The notes under the pieces: model-generated | What the model was told of the DNA's origin: nothing | The model's input: only the letters and a program-made list of their open reading frames with translations | Databases searched by the model: none | DNA from: DRYM01 sp964526225 | GTDB lineage: Archaea > Thermoproteota > Thermoprotei_A > EX4484-217-1 | DNA length: 32,204 nt | Reading direction: 5' to 3' | NCBI GenBank assembly: GCA_964526225.1 | Contig: CAZGLL010000019.1 | Coordinates: 1 to 32,204, forward strand | In this document: piece by piece, positions 16,194 to 24,607 of the stretch | Layout: each line of letters starts with the position of its first letter | How positions within the stretch are numbered: position 1 is the stretch's first letter | Translations under genes and position numbers: made by a program

Positions 16194-16417
16194 CTTTCCT
16201 CACGACCACTCCTTATAGCTTTAACTAATTCCTCAAAAGGTATTTTCTTAAGAATTTCCTGAGCCTCCTTAAGCTTCCTCCTCAATTCCTCCTCTTCCCT
16301 TCTTCTTACCTCCTCTTCTAATGCCCTCCTAATAACATCACTAACACTTACATTATACTTTCTCAATTTCTCATAAAGCTCCCTCTTAATCCTAGCTGAA
16401 ATAGTAACGTATCCCAC
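16190..16417 (-). CDS. Antitoxin (VapB, ribbon-helix-helix type)
   Basis: About 75 residues: a short strand GYVTISARIKRELYEKL, a helix VSVSDVIRRALEEEV, then a highly charged helix ending in FEELVKAIRSGREER that should wrap the PIN toxin. The frame extends to GTG 16429, but TATA-like DNA abuts that codon, so I prefer GTG 16417 with a leaderless or very short-leader transcript. It overlaps the toxin start by four bases. Confidence 0.8.
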   Translation of the reverse strand: MGYVTISARIKRELYEKLRKYNVSVSDVIRRALEEEVRRREEEELRRKLKEAQEILKKIPFEELVKAIRSGREER

Positions 16418-16511
16418 ATAAACCACCACATATAATACAAATAACCGTAATACAAAATCCTTACTATTGAATATTTTATTACCTCTTCGAATCTGAATGT
16501 ATCGATAACAT

Positions 16512-17987
16512 TTAAGCTTTCGGTGAAAAGAGTCTTTCTGGGTGTTTTAACTTTTTAATACCTCGTCTAATCTCAACTCGAATGAAAGAATCTATGATTA
16601 TAACTACTATTGTGTAAAATGCTAAAGCTGGTAGTCCGCTTTTAGCTACAATTAAAGCTTCATTCCAGAACACCTTACTTGGCGTAGTTTGTGGAGGGAA
16701 AATTAAAGCTGAAACTAGCCCTATGGTGGAGTAAGCTATAAATGGTAACATAAGACTCTTTAGTAAAACATTTACCCCAACTCTCTTAGATAATAATGTC
16801 GAAAATACTATAAACGTTATTAGTGTGCTTATTAGCATCGCAATACTCCAATAAAATATTTCATACTCCTTTATAGTAGCTATGTAAAGTCCGAGAGAAA
16901 CTATTGCAAAATAAGTTATAGAAGTACCGAGCGATATGAGTGTTAACCTTAACAGCTTATTTGATGCTGCAGCACCTTCTTCAGAAACTAAACCTATAAC
17001 TATTTGACTAACACCACTGCTAATTATCGTTAGTAGTGAAGCTAAAGCAATAACCCTTACAGCCTCATAAGCCCACTCATAAGCTGGGTTAAGTAGGTAA
17101 ATTAAGTGTTTAGGGTAAACCATGATATAAGCTAGTACAGGTGAAGAAAGAAAGATTAGCACACGTAAAGCATTAATGGCTGATAGGAAGTCTTTTTTTG
17201 AAAGAACATAGCCATGAAGGTATCTTAAACCTGTTCCAATGATTTCTTGAATAATTGATGAAGGAAGCCTTGTAGCAAAGAAGGCAGCTACAACGTCACT
17301 TGATGCGAACATGTAAGCTACTATAACATCTAAATTGTGTATTAAGCTACTGATCCATCCTAAAATTGGAACATGGGATTCTCTAAGCCATTCCTTCAGA
17401 ACAGCTAATTTACGATCAATGTCACTTTTAATTCTATCACGTAGCCAGTAGAAAGCCAAGCCATAACCTATACTGAATGTAACAATTACTGATACAAACG
17501 CTCCAAAAACCTTAAGTCCTAAAAGATAAACTAGAACAATAATCAATATGCTAAAAATAAGCCTTTCAATAACAGCTTCTAAAGTGAACTTAACAGGTCT
17601 AGTAGCATCTAAAGATGTTATTAAGGGAATTCTTGATAAAAAAATAGCGACAGCAAAACCTGCCAAAATAGCTATTGAAAAACTTGTTCCAAGAAGAAGC
17701 GCTGAAAAGAAGCTTACAAGAAACCCCGCAATAGCTGTAACTATAGATAAGGTGCTTAAAGCTTTAAATGTCCCTTTAATATTTTGGACAGAGTATCTAT
17801 AAATCCATATTCCGAAGGATCCTATAAAACCTCCAATGTAGCTTGAAACACGCTTAATAATTGTTTGGTATAAAGCGTAGGAATATGGGTCCAGTCGTCT
17901 AACAAGAATTACTCCTGAAACAATAGATAATGTTACAGCAATAAGTTGTAGTATGCTTCTTAATAATACAACAACTACCGTACCCAT
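16512..17987 (-). CDS. Polysaccharide/lipid-linked glycan flippase (MOP superfamily, Wzx-like)
   Basis: A 491-residue membrane protein with roughly 12-14 hydrophobic helices starting at the N-terminus (VVVLLRSILQLIAVTLSIV), followed by the family-typical LVRRLDPYSYALYQTIIKR between helices 1 and 2. This is the layout of Wzx/RfbX flippases that turn lipid-linked sugars across the membrane. In archaea such proteins serve surface glycan or S-layer glycosylation. It is divergent from a sugar epimerase (18311) and in the same window as an Alg14-Alg13 fusion, which supports the role. No glycosyltransferase lies immediately beside it; an unassigned frame upstream (18004-18186) might be a remnant of one. 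Confidence 0.82.
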   Translation of the reverse strand: MGTVVVVLLRSILQLIAVTLSIVSGVILVRRLDPYSYALYQTIIKRVSSYIGGFIGSFGIWIYRYSVQNIKGTFKALSTLSIVTAIAGFLVSFFSALLLGTSFSIAILAGFAVAIFLSRIPLITSLDATRPVKFTLEAVIERLIFSILIIVLVYLLGLKVFGAFVSVIVTFSIGYGLAFYWLRDRIKSDIDRKLAVLKEWLRESHVPILGWISSLIHNLDVIVAYMFASSDVVAAFFATRLPSSIIQEIIGTGLRYLHGYVLSKKDFLSAINALRVLIFLSSPVLAYIMVYPKHLIYLLNPAYEWAYEAVRVIALASLLTIISSGVSQIVIGLVSEEGAAASNKLLRLTLISLGTSITYFAIVSLGLYIATIKEYEIFYWSIAMLISTLITFIVFSTLLSKRVGVNVLLKSLMLPFIAYSTIGLVSALIFPPQTTPSKVFWNEALIVAKSGLPALAFYTIVVIIIDSFIRVEIRRGIKKLKHPERLFSPKA

Positions 17988-18295
17988 ATATGCTCACTTG
18001 TACTCAATCTACACTTATTACTAGCAATGTTGTTTTTAAAGGTAAAGTTAAGCTGTACTGCTCGAATATTCTTTTCTGCGTTTTCACCCAGTTCGTATGA
18101 ACCTTGCAAACCAGGTTATGTTTCAAAATATCTAAGACCTTCCTGTAGAGTGCTTGTAGATACTGTGAAGCGTGGAATGGAGGGTTTTATCGCTCATAGA
18201 ATATAAATCTAATACTAAACTATTAACAAGGAGAATTAGAAAAATAATGTTTAAAGTAGACAATATGTTAGAAAATCCTGCTAAAACATTAGAAT
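17988..18295. other. Intergenic gap with an unassigned reading frame
   Basis: On the minus strand a frame of about 60 codons (18186 down to 18004) lies between stops and contains HASQYLQALYRKVLDILKH and a hydrophobic end. It has no start codon that I can support and I do not recognise the family. It could be the tail of a decayed gene of the glycan region. The right part (TTTAAAG at about 18249) may serve the epimerase promoter. Confidence 0.35.
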
Positions 18296-18310
18296 GTGTG
18301 GTTAAATGAA

Positions 18311-19240
18311 ATGAATGTTCTAGTAACTGGCGGCGTAGGCTTCATAGGATACTATGTGTCTCTGAATATTCTATGTAAGGGCTTCGATATTGTAGTATAT
18401 GATTCTCTAGAGAGAAGCGGTTATGAAAGAGTAGCCAAGCTTAGAAAGTTAGGTGTAAAGATTATTGAAGCTAACGTTGTAAACTATAGGAGCTTCATTA
18501 GTGCTTTAAGAAAATTTAGTAGTGACATAGTTGTTCACTTAGCAGCATATGTTAGTGCTTCCGAATCCGTTCGAAAACCCTTCACCTATTTTAAAAATAA
18601 TGCTTTAGGAACAGCTGTAGTTGCTGAGGCTTGTCGTAGAGCTGATGTGGAGAAGATTGTTTATGCTAGTTCTGCTGCTGTTTATGGTGAGCCTAAGTAT
18701 TTGCCTATTGATGAAGAACATCCTACTGAACCTCTTTCACCTTATGGTTTAAGTAAGCTTGTTGGAGAACTTGTTCTTAACCAGTACGCTAAAAATTATG
18801 GTTTGAAAGTTGTTACTTTAAGGCTTTTCAACGTTTACGGTCCAGGCCAAAACCCCGCTTATGCAGGCGTTATTTCTCGTTTCATTGAGAGAGCTATTGA
18901 GGGGAAGCCGCTTATTATTTATGGTGATGGGCTGCAAACCAGAGATTTCGTTCATGTTGAAGACGTTGCTGAAGCATTCTATAAGGCTATAGTAGATAAT
19001 GTTACAGGCATTTACAATATTGCTTCGGGAAAACCTGTTAGAATTATAGACTTAGCACGCATGGTAAGGGAAATTGTTGGAAACAAGGTTAAAATAAGAT
19101 TTGCTTCTCCTAGGAAAGGAGATATAAGGCATAGTTATGCTTGTATTGAGAAAGCTAGGAAAGAGCTTAAATGGGAACCTAGAAGAGAACTGAAACAGGA
19201 ACTTAAGAAAATGCTGATGCTTATGAAAAGCAGTAGATAG
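18311..19240 (+). CDS. NAD-dependent nucleotide-sugar epimerase/dehydratase
   Basis: An extended SDR enzyme of about 309 residues: MNVLVTGGVGFIGYY (NAD loop; the usual A is V), VVYDSLERSG, the SSAAVYG catalytic Ser segment, the SPYGLSK YxxxK pair, then LRLFNVYGPGQ and FVHVEDVAEA. It is similar in layout to UDP-glucose 4-epimerases and other UDP-sugar epimerases. I chose ATG 18311, which places the NAD loop at the expected distance; ATG 18296 is an alternative. It is divergent from the flippase, so it likely makes a nucleotide sugar for glycan assembly, in contrast to galE at 6232-7188. Confidence 0.85.
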   Translation: MNVLVTGGVGFIGYYVSLNILCKGFDIVVYDSLERSGYERVAKLRKLGVKIIEANVVNYRSFISALRKFSSDIVVHLAAYVSASESVRKPFTYFKNNALGTAVVAEACRRADVEKIVYASSAAVYGEPKYLPIDEEHPTEPLSPYGLSKLVGELVLNQYAKNYGLKVVTLRLFNVYGPGQNPAYAGVISRFIERAIEGKPLIIYGDGLQTRDFVHVEDVAEAFYKAIVDNVTGIYNIASGKPVRIIDLARMVREIVGNKVKIRFASPRKGDIRHSYACIEKARKELKWEPRRELKQELKKMLMLMKSSR

Positions 19241-19814
19241 CCCAGTTGTGCTTTATAACCTAGCGAGGATTGTTTGTAGTGTTAAATTAATAGGCATCTA
19301 TGTGCTCATTATATAGTGGTGGAGTTTAATTATGGGTTTAGTTTTTGTTGAAGGAGTTTCTCGAAAATATCATTACAGCATTATATGTTGCGTAAGCAAA
19401 GAATCTAGACGTTAAATTAGTGAGTTACGATAGCATATTACTAAGTAAAAATAACGTTTAAAACAAGCTACATATTAAATGCACTTCAACAAACCCTACA
19501 TAGCTTAACCAGTTTTCCTGCTGAGTTTCTTCAAGTTCGCTTCTAGAGAACCGCTGGTTTTTTCAAAGACCACAGAAGTCTAAGCGTAAGTTTTAAACTA
19601 GGGTTCAAGATAGGAGCGGCTTTTTCCAACAAGAAATTTCAAAATATCTTCTTCCTCATCAGCACTAAATTTTCTAAATAGTATTAAACTATTGTTATAT
19701 TTCTCCAAAACGTTAAGAGGTAGAGTTCACGCTTTTAACATCCATAGTTATATGCTACAGTAAACTAAAAATAAATATATGATTTCTTTATATACGTATA
19801 TTTGGTGATATTAT
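19241..19814. other. 574-base gap, probably decayed DNA
   Basis: No gene with a supported start and family signature is visible. A minus-strand frame of about 43 codons, centred near 19650 and reading SADEEEDILKFLVGKS, lies between stops and looks like a gene fragment I cannot place. The last 60 bases are very AT-rich (ATATATG, TTTATATACG) and should hold the promoter of the following VapBC pair. Confidence 0.4.
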
Positions 19815-20039
19815 ATGAAATCTAAAGGTGTATTTATAAGGGTTAATGAAGATCTCTTGGAAGAGTTCACTAAGGTTGCTCTATCTCGTGGTTTAAGTAG
19901 AAGCGAAGCTATTAGGAAAGCTATGGAGGAGTTCATTGTTAAAAGCAGAAAGAAATCAGTTACTTCTCAAATGAAGGGGCTCGTTAAGAGTAGGTTTTCT
20001 CTTAAAGAACTTGAAGAACTTTATTTGGTGTCTAAATGA
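19815..20039 (+). CDS. Antitoxin (VapB, ribbon-helix-helix)
   Basis: A 74-residue RHH protein: strand GVFIRVNEDLLEEFTKVAL, helices GLSRSEAIRKAMEEFIV, then a tail SRFSLKELEELYLVSK for toxin binding. GGTGAT lies a few bases before the ATG, with a TTTATATA box further upstream. Its stop overlaps the toxin start (ATGA), a typical coupled pair. Confidence 0.85.
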   Translation: MKSKGVFIRVNEDLLEEFTKVALSRGLSRSEAIRKAMEEFIVKSRKKSVTSQMKGLVKSRFSLKELEELYLVSK

Positions 20040-20515
20040 AGATATTTATTGATTCATCTGTTTTCTTAAAACTTCTACTTAACGAGCCAGGTTCAGACAT
20101 AGCCCAAGCTATTCTAGAGGATGTAGAGTACGGTAAAGTTATTGGATACGTTACACCCATGGTTCTTGAGGAAGTATGTTTTAAACTGATCTACGCTAAA
20201 GCTAGTGAATTACTAGGTACGAAGAATGTGTGGAAAATTAGGGAAAGTTTAAGGCTAAGTAGCGAATTTAGAAGCAAAACACTCGAAGTAGTTAGGAAAT
20301 TTTACGAATATATCGAATACTTATTTCTGAAAGGTTTAAGAGTTGAACCAGTAATGTATAGCGATTGGCAGAAAGCATATGAGATCATGAGGAAGTACGG
20401 GCTATTACCAGCAGATGCTGTTCATGTAGCAGTGGCTTTAAGAGTTAAAGCAAACACCTTAGCATCATTTGACGAAGACTTTAGGGTCGTAAGGGAAGTT
20501 AGGATAATACCTTAA
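20036..20515 (+). CDS. PIN-domain toxin (VapC family)
   Basis: A 159-residue PIN domain with the four acidic positions visible: FIDSSVFLKLL (Asp), MVLEEVCFKLI (Glu), LLPADAVHVAVAL (Asp) and ASFDEDFRVV (Asp). It is somewhat longer than the average VapC because of a helical insert (about residues 65-110). It starts inside the antitoxin stop codon overlap. Confidence 0.87.
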   Translation: MKIFIDSSVFLKLLLNEPGSDIAQAILEDVEYGKVIGYVTPMVLEEVCFKLIYAKASELLGTKNVWKIRESLRLSSEFRSKTLEVVRKFYEYIEYLFLKGLRVEPVMYSDWQKAYEIMRKYGLLPADAVHVAVALRVKANTLASFDEDFRVVREVRIIP

Positions 20516-20561
20516 ACGTCATCCCTATGTACACTTACGGGGGTTATGGACGAAACGCTAT

Positions 20562-21110
20562 TTACTCGATGAGTCCAAGTTTTCTTAGCTTATTGAGCAC
20601 TTTCTCCGCGTTCTTATTTGGTGTTTCATGCTCCGTGTCTAAGGTTAGCTCTGGGTTTTCAGGTTCTTCGTAGGGGTCGCTTATTCCTGTGAAGTGCTTT
20701 ATTTCCCCTCTTAGAGCTTTCCTGTAGAGTCCTTTCGGATCCCTCCTTATGCATTCCTGTAAGCTACATTTGCAGTAGACTTCTATGAATGGCGCTTCTT
20801 CCTCAACTATTTCTCTTATTTCTTTTCTAACGCTCCTATATGGTGATACGAAACTACATAGGACAATTACCCCGTTTCTAGCAAGTAATCTAGCTATCCA
20901 TGCTACACGTTTCAGATGGATTCTTCTTTCTTCACGTGTAAATCCGACATCAGGGTTTATTGTTTTCCTAACCCAATCACCATCTAGAACTTCAACTTTA
21001 TAGCCGAGCTCCCTAAGCTTAGATACTACAGCGTTAGCAACAGTTGTTTTACCGCTACCCGGAAGCCCGGTAAACCAAACAACAAAGCCCCTATCTAAAC
21101 ACTTCAACAC
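20562..21110 (-). CDS. cysC: Adenylylsulfate (APS) kinase
   Basis: APS kinase phosphorylates APS to PAPS. All family blocks are present in 182 residues: the P-loop GLPGSGKTT (15-23), VLDGDWVRKTI, GFTREERRIHLKR, LCSFVSPYRSVRKEI, and RDPKGLYRKALRGEIKHFTG followed by DPYEEPENPEL. It stands alone between two VapBC pairs, about 9 kb from sat, so the sulfate-activation genes are split. PAPS is needed by sulfotransferases or PAPS reductase; neither is seen in the window. With glycan genes close by, sulfation of surface glycans or lipids is the more attractive use, but this is inference. Confidence 0.93.
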   Translation of the reverse strand: MLKCLDRGFVVWFTGLPGSGKTTVANAVVSKLRELGYKVEVLDGDWVRKTINPDVGFTREERRIHLKRVAWIARLLARNGVIVLCSFVSPYRSVRKEIREIVEEEAPFIEVYCKCSLQECIRRDPKGLYRKALRGEIKHFTGISDPYEEPENPELTLDTEHETPNKNAEKVLNKLRKLGLIE

Positions 21111-21245
21111 AACACCCTCACGCTAAGTAAAAATGGGTGATCTTAAAAATATATTAGCTCTTCTACGAGGAAACTTCAACATTTGCTTATCGCAGATTTT
21201 CACTTTTAAGCAGTATCGGTGGTGGTAATTCTTAAGTATGAATTT

Positions 21246-21273
21246 GGTATACTTTCTATATGGGGTATACTTT
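21246..21273. promoter_or_regulatory. Direct repeat of GGTATACTTT at the antitoxin start
   Basis: Two exact copies of GGTATACTTT (21246-21255 and 21264-21273), 18 bases apart, each with a GTATAC palindrome. The second covers the first codons of the antitoxin gene. The placement suits an autoregulatory site for the VapB/VapC complex, and the CTATATG between the copies may be part of the TATA element. Confidence 0.45.
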
Positions 21274-21556
21274 GTCTACTACAATTAAGGTTTCTAGGGA
21301 AACTAAGAACTTACTTACTAGGGTTCTTACCAAGTTAGAGGCTGAGTTAGGTAGGAGATTAACGTATGATGATGTTATTAGGATTTTAATTGAGAAAAGC
21401 GGTTTTCGTAATCCAGAGTTTTTACTTAAGCTAAAGGGGATGGGTGTTCCTTTAAGTGTTGTTAAAGAAGCCCATAGGATTCTTGAAGAGGAGGTTAAAC
21501 TTGAAGAGGAAGCTTATGAAAGGAGATATGGTGTTCGATACAAGCGTTCTAATTGA
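21260..21556 (+). CDS. VapB-type antitoxin
   Basis: A 98-residue protein: a strand STTIKVSRETKNLLTRVL, helices RLTYDDVIRILIEKSGF, and a charged C-terminal helix ILEEEVKLEEEAYERRYG. RHH-like antitoxins of archaeal VapBC pairs have this layout. ATG 21260 lies within the repeat/promoter region, so translation may begin at TTG 21272, just before the RHH strand. The toxin frame starts inside its last 41 bases. Confidence 0.75.
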   Translation: MGYTLSTTIKVSRETKNLLTRVLTKLEAELGRRLTYDDVIRILIEKSGFRNPEFLLKLKGMGVPLSVVKEAHRILEEEVKLEEEAYERRYGVRYKRSN

Positions 21557-21938
21557 AATACTTTTCGCAACAGATGTAGGTAATGAACTTATAGACAATA
21601 TTTTAAACAACAATATTAAGCCCTACACCACAACACTAAACATAACCGAAGCATTGTATGTGACATGCCGTCTACTTGGAATGAGGGAAGCTAGGAAAAG
21701 AATAGAGTTACTATTAAACTCGGGATACTTTAAAACGGTAAGTTCAGATAATGTTAACTTTGAAGCGGCTGAGTGTAAATGCAAATTCCCCATAAGCATA
21801 GTAGACTGCCATACCTTAGCTCTGGCGAGAAAATACGAAATTCCAGTACTTTTCTACAGATTAGAAGAAGAGTTTAAACTAGTAATTAATGAAATTAAGG
21901 CGTGGATAAACAACGAAATATACTTCTTAGTCCCCTAA
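21516..21938 (+). CDS. PIN-domain toxin (VapC family)
   Basis: A PIN domain of about 140 residues: MVFDTSVLIEILFATD (first Asp), TLNITEALYVTC (Glu), ISIVDCHTLALARK (Asp). The usual fourth acidic residue is weakened (LFYRLEEEF). I chose ATG 21516 (or 21528) because longer starts only add a basic stretch that overlaps the antitoxin in another frame; GGAG precedes ATG 21528. It overlaps the antitoxin by about 41 bases, more than the usual four. Confidence 0.82.
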   Translation: MKGDMVFDTSVLIEILFATDVGNELIDNILNNNIKPYTTTLNITEALYVTCRLLGMREARKRIELLLNSGYFKTVSSDNVNFEAAECKCKFPISIVDCHTLALARKYEIPVLFYRLEEEFKLVINEIKAWINNEIYFLVP

Positions 21939-22202
21939 AATGTTTAAAGGAGGCTTTAGGAGGAGTTCTTTACGAATCGAAACTATTAGGTTCTTTAACA
22001 TTGAAAATCTGCGAAGAACCACAGTGTAAGAAGGAAGGGTGAAATAGTTTTAGAAAACCTAAGGTTGCCATGTTTTGCTAAATACCCTTTGTTTAAATCT
22101 GATGAGTTTTATGAAAACTTATAAAGCTACCTTGTTTAGAGAACTTTTTCGCCCATAAACAATGCCTTTAAACGAAATGAAGTCTATAAGGTTTTTATCT
22201 CT

Positions 22203-22721
22203 TTATTTTTCCTGCTTCCTTATAGTTACTTCTAAAACTCCATTCCTATAATGTGCCTTTGCTGTAGAAGGATTTACTTTTACTGGTAGCTTCACTTTTC
22301 TATAGTATTCTGGAGCTTTAATTATGAGTGTTTGTTTATCGCTAAGTATTTTAACATCTATGTCTTCTTTGCTTACGTTCCTTATTTCAGCTACGACTTC
22401 CACTACGTCATCATATTCGAAAACGTCTACATCTTCAGGGTTTTCCTCTGGAACCTCAACAATTCTGGGCTTAGTTTGGGTTCCAAATGGTTTCTCTTCG
22501 ATTATGTGTTTTCTCTTAGGCTTACTTCCAAACTCTCTAATCACCGGTTTCCCGTCGGGACCTATTGTTATGGAGAATCCGTAAAAATACTCTTCAGATT
22601 CGCTGGCTGGCTCCTCTTCTAAGAATTCGTCTTTGAAAAACTGTTTCTCGAATTCTTCAAAATCCTTCATGAACTTCTTAAGAATTTTCCTAAACAAGTC
22701 CTCATTGAACAATTTTCCCAC
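22203..22721 (-). CDS. Small heat-shock protein (Hsp20/alpha-crystallin family)
   Basis: A 172-residue protein with an alpha-crystallin domain in the C-terminal 90 residues: VDVFEYDDVVEVVAEIRNV, then KEDIDVKILSDKQTLIIKAP and YRNGVLEVTIRK (the strand corresponding to the NGVLxxxxP region). The N-terminal arm is acidic and rich in Phe/Glu, and the middle block YGFSITIGPDGKPVIREFG is seen in an archaeal Hsp20 subgroup. It acts as an ATP-independent chaperone. The start is GTG 22721 after GGTGGAGA. It lies 42 bases behind the radical SAM gene on the same strand, so it may be transcribed with it or from its own promoter. Confidence 0.85.
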   Translation of the reverse strand: MGKLFNEDLFRKILKKFMKDFEEFEKQFFKDEFLEEEPASESEEYFYGFSITIGPDGKPVIREFGSKPKRKHIIEEKPFGTQTKPRIVEVPEENPEDVDVFEYDDVVEVVAEIRNVSKEDIDVKILSDKQTLIIKAPEYYRKVKLPVKVNPSTAKAHYRNGVLEVTIRKQEK

Positions 22722-22763
22722 TCTCCACCAAGTAAGTACAGATTATTTATGAGTGTATTTAAG

Positions 22764-24284
22764 TTAATGTCGTAAAAGCTCCTCTATTTGAGGCTTAAGC
22801 TTCTCAACCCTATACTTCACATATTTTATGAAGATTTTCAACATAATCCTTATTGGAACCATTTTAGCTTCGCGCAAATAGTATTTGTCCATTATTTCCT
22901 CAGCCCAGAATGTTGAATGGTAGAGTGTTTTAAGCAATACCTCTATGTGTTCCCCTTTCACATTTTTCCTTCTAAACCAATCAAGATTCTTCATAGCCCC
23001 CATAGGTACGAAGAACATTGGAACAATTAGGCTTCTATAGTGCTTTAGCTCATCAAGTAGTTCAGCTGTTTTAACTACGTCTTCAGGTTTTTCACCGGGT
23101 ACTCCGAGAATTATTGTTGCTGCAGGTATTATGTTGTTTTCATGCATTATTCTGAATGCGTCAACAACTATTTCAGGCCATTTCTCCGGAGGATACGGCG
23201 AAGCCTTACCCGGCATTATTAGCTTAGCTAACCTAGGAGAACCTGTTTCAACACCTACTTGAACACCTATGAACCTTTGCTTATCCGTTAGAATAATTTC
23301 ATTCATTAGCTTAGATACTAGCCCATATTTTTCCTCAGCATACTTAACCGTTGAAGGCGTTAAATGGGACCATCCAATAGCCCCCTCTTCTCCAACAAGC
23401 TCTCTAGCTAACTTATGAAGCTTCATTACGGCTTCGGGATTGGGTTCAACACCTTTAGCGTAATATAGGAAAACATCTTCACTATGTAGGAGAACGCCTT
23501 TAATTCCTGCTTTAAGGTTAACAAGTATTTCCTCCCTAATTTTCTCCAATGGTATGAACCTTAGTGGTCTAAGTGTTACAGGGCAAAACCTGCATCCCCT
23601 AGGGCAACCTCTCATTATTTCTATTAAGCCGTTAACACTAGCACCCTTAATTACAGGTATTTCCTCGATACTAGGGGTATCTTGAGGGCCAACGTAAATG
23701 TAGTCAGGTAGTGGTTCATTGTTTAACGCTTTCTCAACAATATCAACTATGACTCTTTCAACTTCACCTTCGATAACCGAGTCAACGCCCCACTTCCTCC
23801 AGTACTCTAGTTCCCAAAGCCACTGCCAAGCACCTGGACCTCCAGCTATAATTTTCACACCTTTCTCCTTCGCTTTCCTAACAGTAGGGTTTTCCATGAG
23901 CTTTCTAAACGAAACCCTGTTAATAGGTTCCTTACCAGTTATCATCCACCATTCACAACTTGGAGGACCGTATGCGAAATAGTCGTGATGTCCAAACATA
24001 AGTGTTTTCATGGAGTCTAAGTGCTTATGTAGATAATCCGGATCTATAATTGCAACTTTAAACCCTGCTTCAAGAAGTTTAGCCTCTACCTTTCTCATAC
24101 CGTATGGTGCTTCAACAGGTTTTCCTTCACTATCAACTTTAGGTTTAGGAGCACTAAGCTTTAGCCAAAGCCCTTCAGGCATATTTAAAGCCGGACCTGT
24201 CGCTAAGAAACCTAGAAACTCTTTCCCATGGTGGTTTGACATCATTGTTCTATCCGTTGTTAAAACTATTTCATAACTTCCCAT
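22764..24284 (-). CDS. B12-binding-type radical SAM enzyme
   Basis: About 506 residues. A [4Fe-4S]-binding CxxxCxxC motif is at MRGCPRGCRFCPVTL (C229, C233, C236, counted from the longer TTG start). The preceding 200 residues form a Rossmann-like domain with LEAGFKVAIIDPDYL and KGVKIIAGGPGAW, typical of cobalamin-binding radical SAM enzymes. VQVGVETGSPRLAKLIMPGK and IIPAATIILGVPGEKPEDV are the usual later core strands. The reaction is unknown; family members methylate or rearrange unactivated carbons. I chose ATG 24284 over TTG 24290. It is the third gene after an HTH regulator and a 100-residue protein, all co-directional with tiny gaps, so regulation by that HTH protein is likely. Confidence 0.85.
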   Translation of the reverse strand: MGSYEIVLTTDRTMMSNHHGKEFLGFLATGPALNMPEGLWLKLSAPKPKVDSEGKPVEAPYGMRKVEAKLLEAGFKVAIIDPDYLHKHLDSMKTLMFGHHDYFAYGPPSCEWWMITGKEPINRVSFRKLMENPTVRKAKEKGVKIIAGGPGAWQWLWELEYWRKWGVDSVIEGEVERVIVDIVEKALNNEPLPDYIYVGPQDTPSIEEIPVIKGASVNGLIEIMRGCPRGCRFCPVTLRPLRFIPLEKIREEILVNLKAGIKGVLLHSEDVFLYYAKGVEPNPEAVMKLHKLARELVGEEGAIGWSHLTPSTVKYAEEKYGLVSKLMNEIILTDKQRFIGVQVGVETGSPRLAKLIMPGKASPYPPEKWPEIVVDAFRIMHENNIIPAATIILGVPGEKPEDVVKTAELLDELKHYRSLIVPMFFVPMGAMKNLDWFRRKNVKGEHIEVLLKTLYHSTFWAEEIMDKYYLREAKMVPIRIMLKIFIKYVKYRVEKLKPQIEELLRH

Positions 24285-24304
24285 AGACAATCACCCTACT
24301 GTGG

Positions 24305-24607
24305 TTATTTCCCAAGTACCTTATGGGGTATGTTCTTTAACTCTCTAAGTAGCCCTTTAATTTCCTCTTCACTATAACTATGGTGTCTTATTGTGATAGT
24401 ATAGGCTATGTTATTCTGTATTAGGCTCCTCAGTTTCTCAAGATATAAGGGTGATGGTGTTTTCGAAATAACGTGTATTGTGAATTTCCGAAACCCCTTA
24501 GATGATGCATTAACTATTTCATCCATTATTTTCCCGTAATCCACAGTTTCCAAGTCCATTACAACTATATGGTAAGCTTTTTTCTCGAAACTAAGAAGGC
24601 TGTTCAT
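24305..24607 (-). CDS. Unknown 100-residue protein between regulator and radical SAM enzyme
   Basis: I do not recognise a family. The pattern is alternating: a strand KAYHIVVMDLETVDY, helix GKIMDEIVNASSKG, strand FRKFTIHVISKT, helix YLEKLRSLIQN, strand AYTITIRHHSYS, helix EEEIKGLLRELKN. This suggests a small alpha/beta protein with three beta-alpha units. HH in IRHHSYS could be functional. Its ATG overlaps the stop of the HTH gene (ATGA), and the radical SAM gene begins about 20 bases later, so it is likely a partner in the same process. It is soluble, with no signal or membrane segment. Confidence 0.65.
   Translation of the reverse strand: MNSLLSFEKKAYHIVVMDLETVDYGKIMDEIVNASSKGFRKFTIHVISKTPSPLYLEKLRSLIQNNIAYTITIRHHSYSEEEIKGLLRELKNIPHKVLGK

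Noticed and set aside
19332..19415. 27-codon frame starting MGLVFVEGV
   Set aside because: Too short, no ribosome site close to the ATG and no family resemblance; left as part of the decayed gap.
21939..22028. 29-codon frame starting MFKGGFRRSS
   Set aside because: It begins right after the PIN gene, has no convincing ribosome site and a composition without family signal.
22324..22622. Plus-strand frames opposite the Hsp20 gene
   Set aside because: Two overlapping frames with low-complexity products antisense to a clear alpha-crystallin gene.
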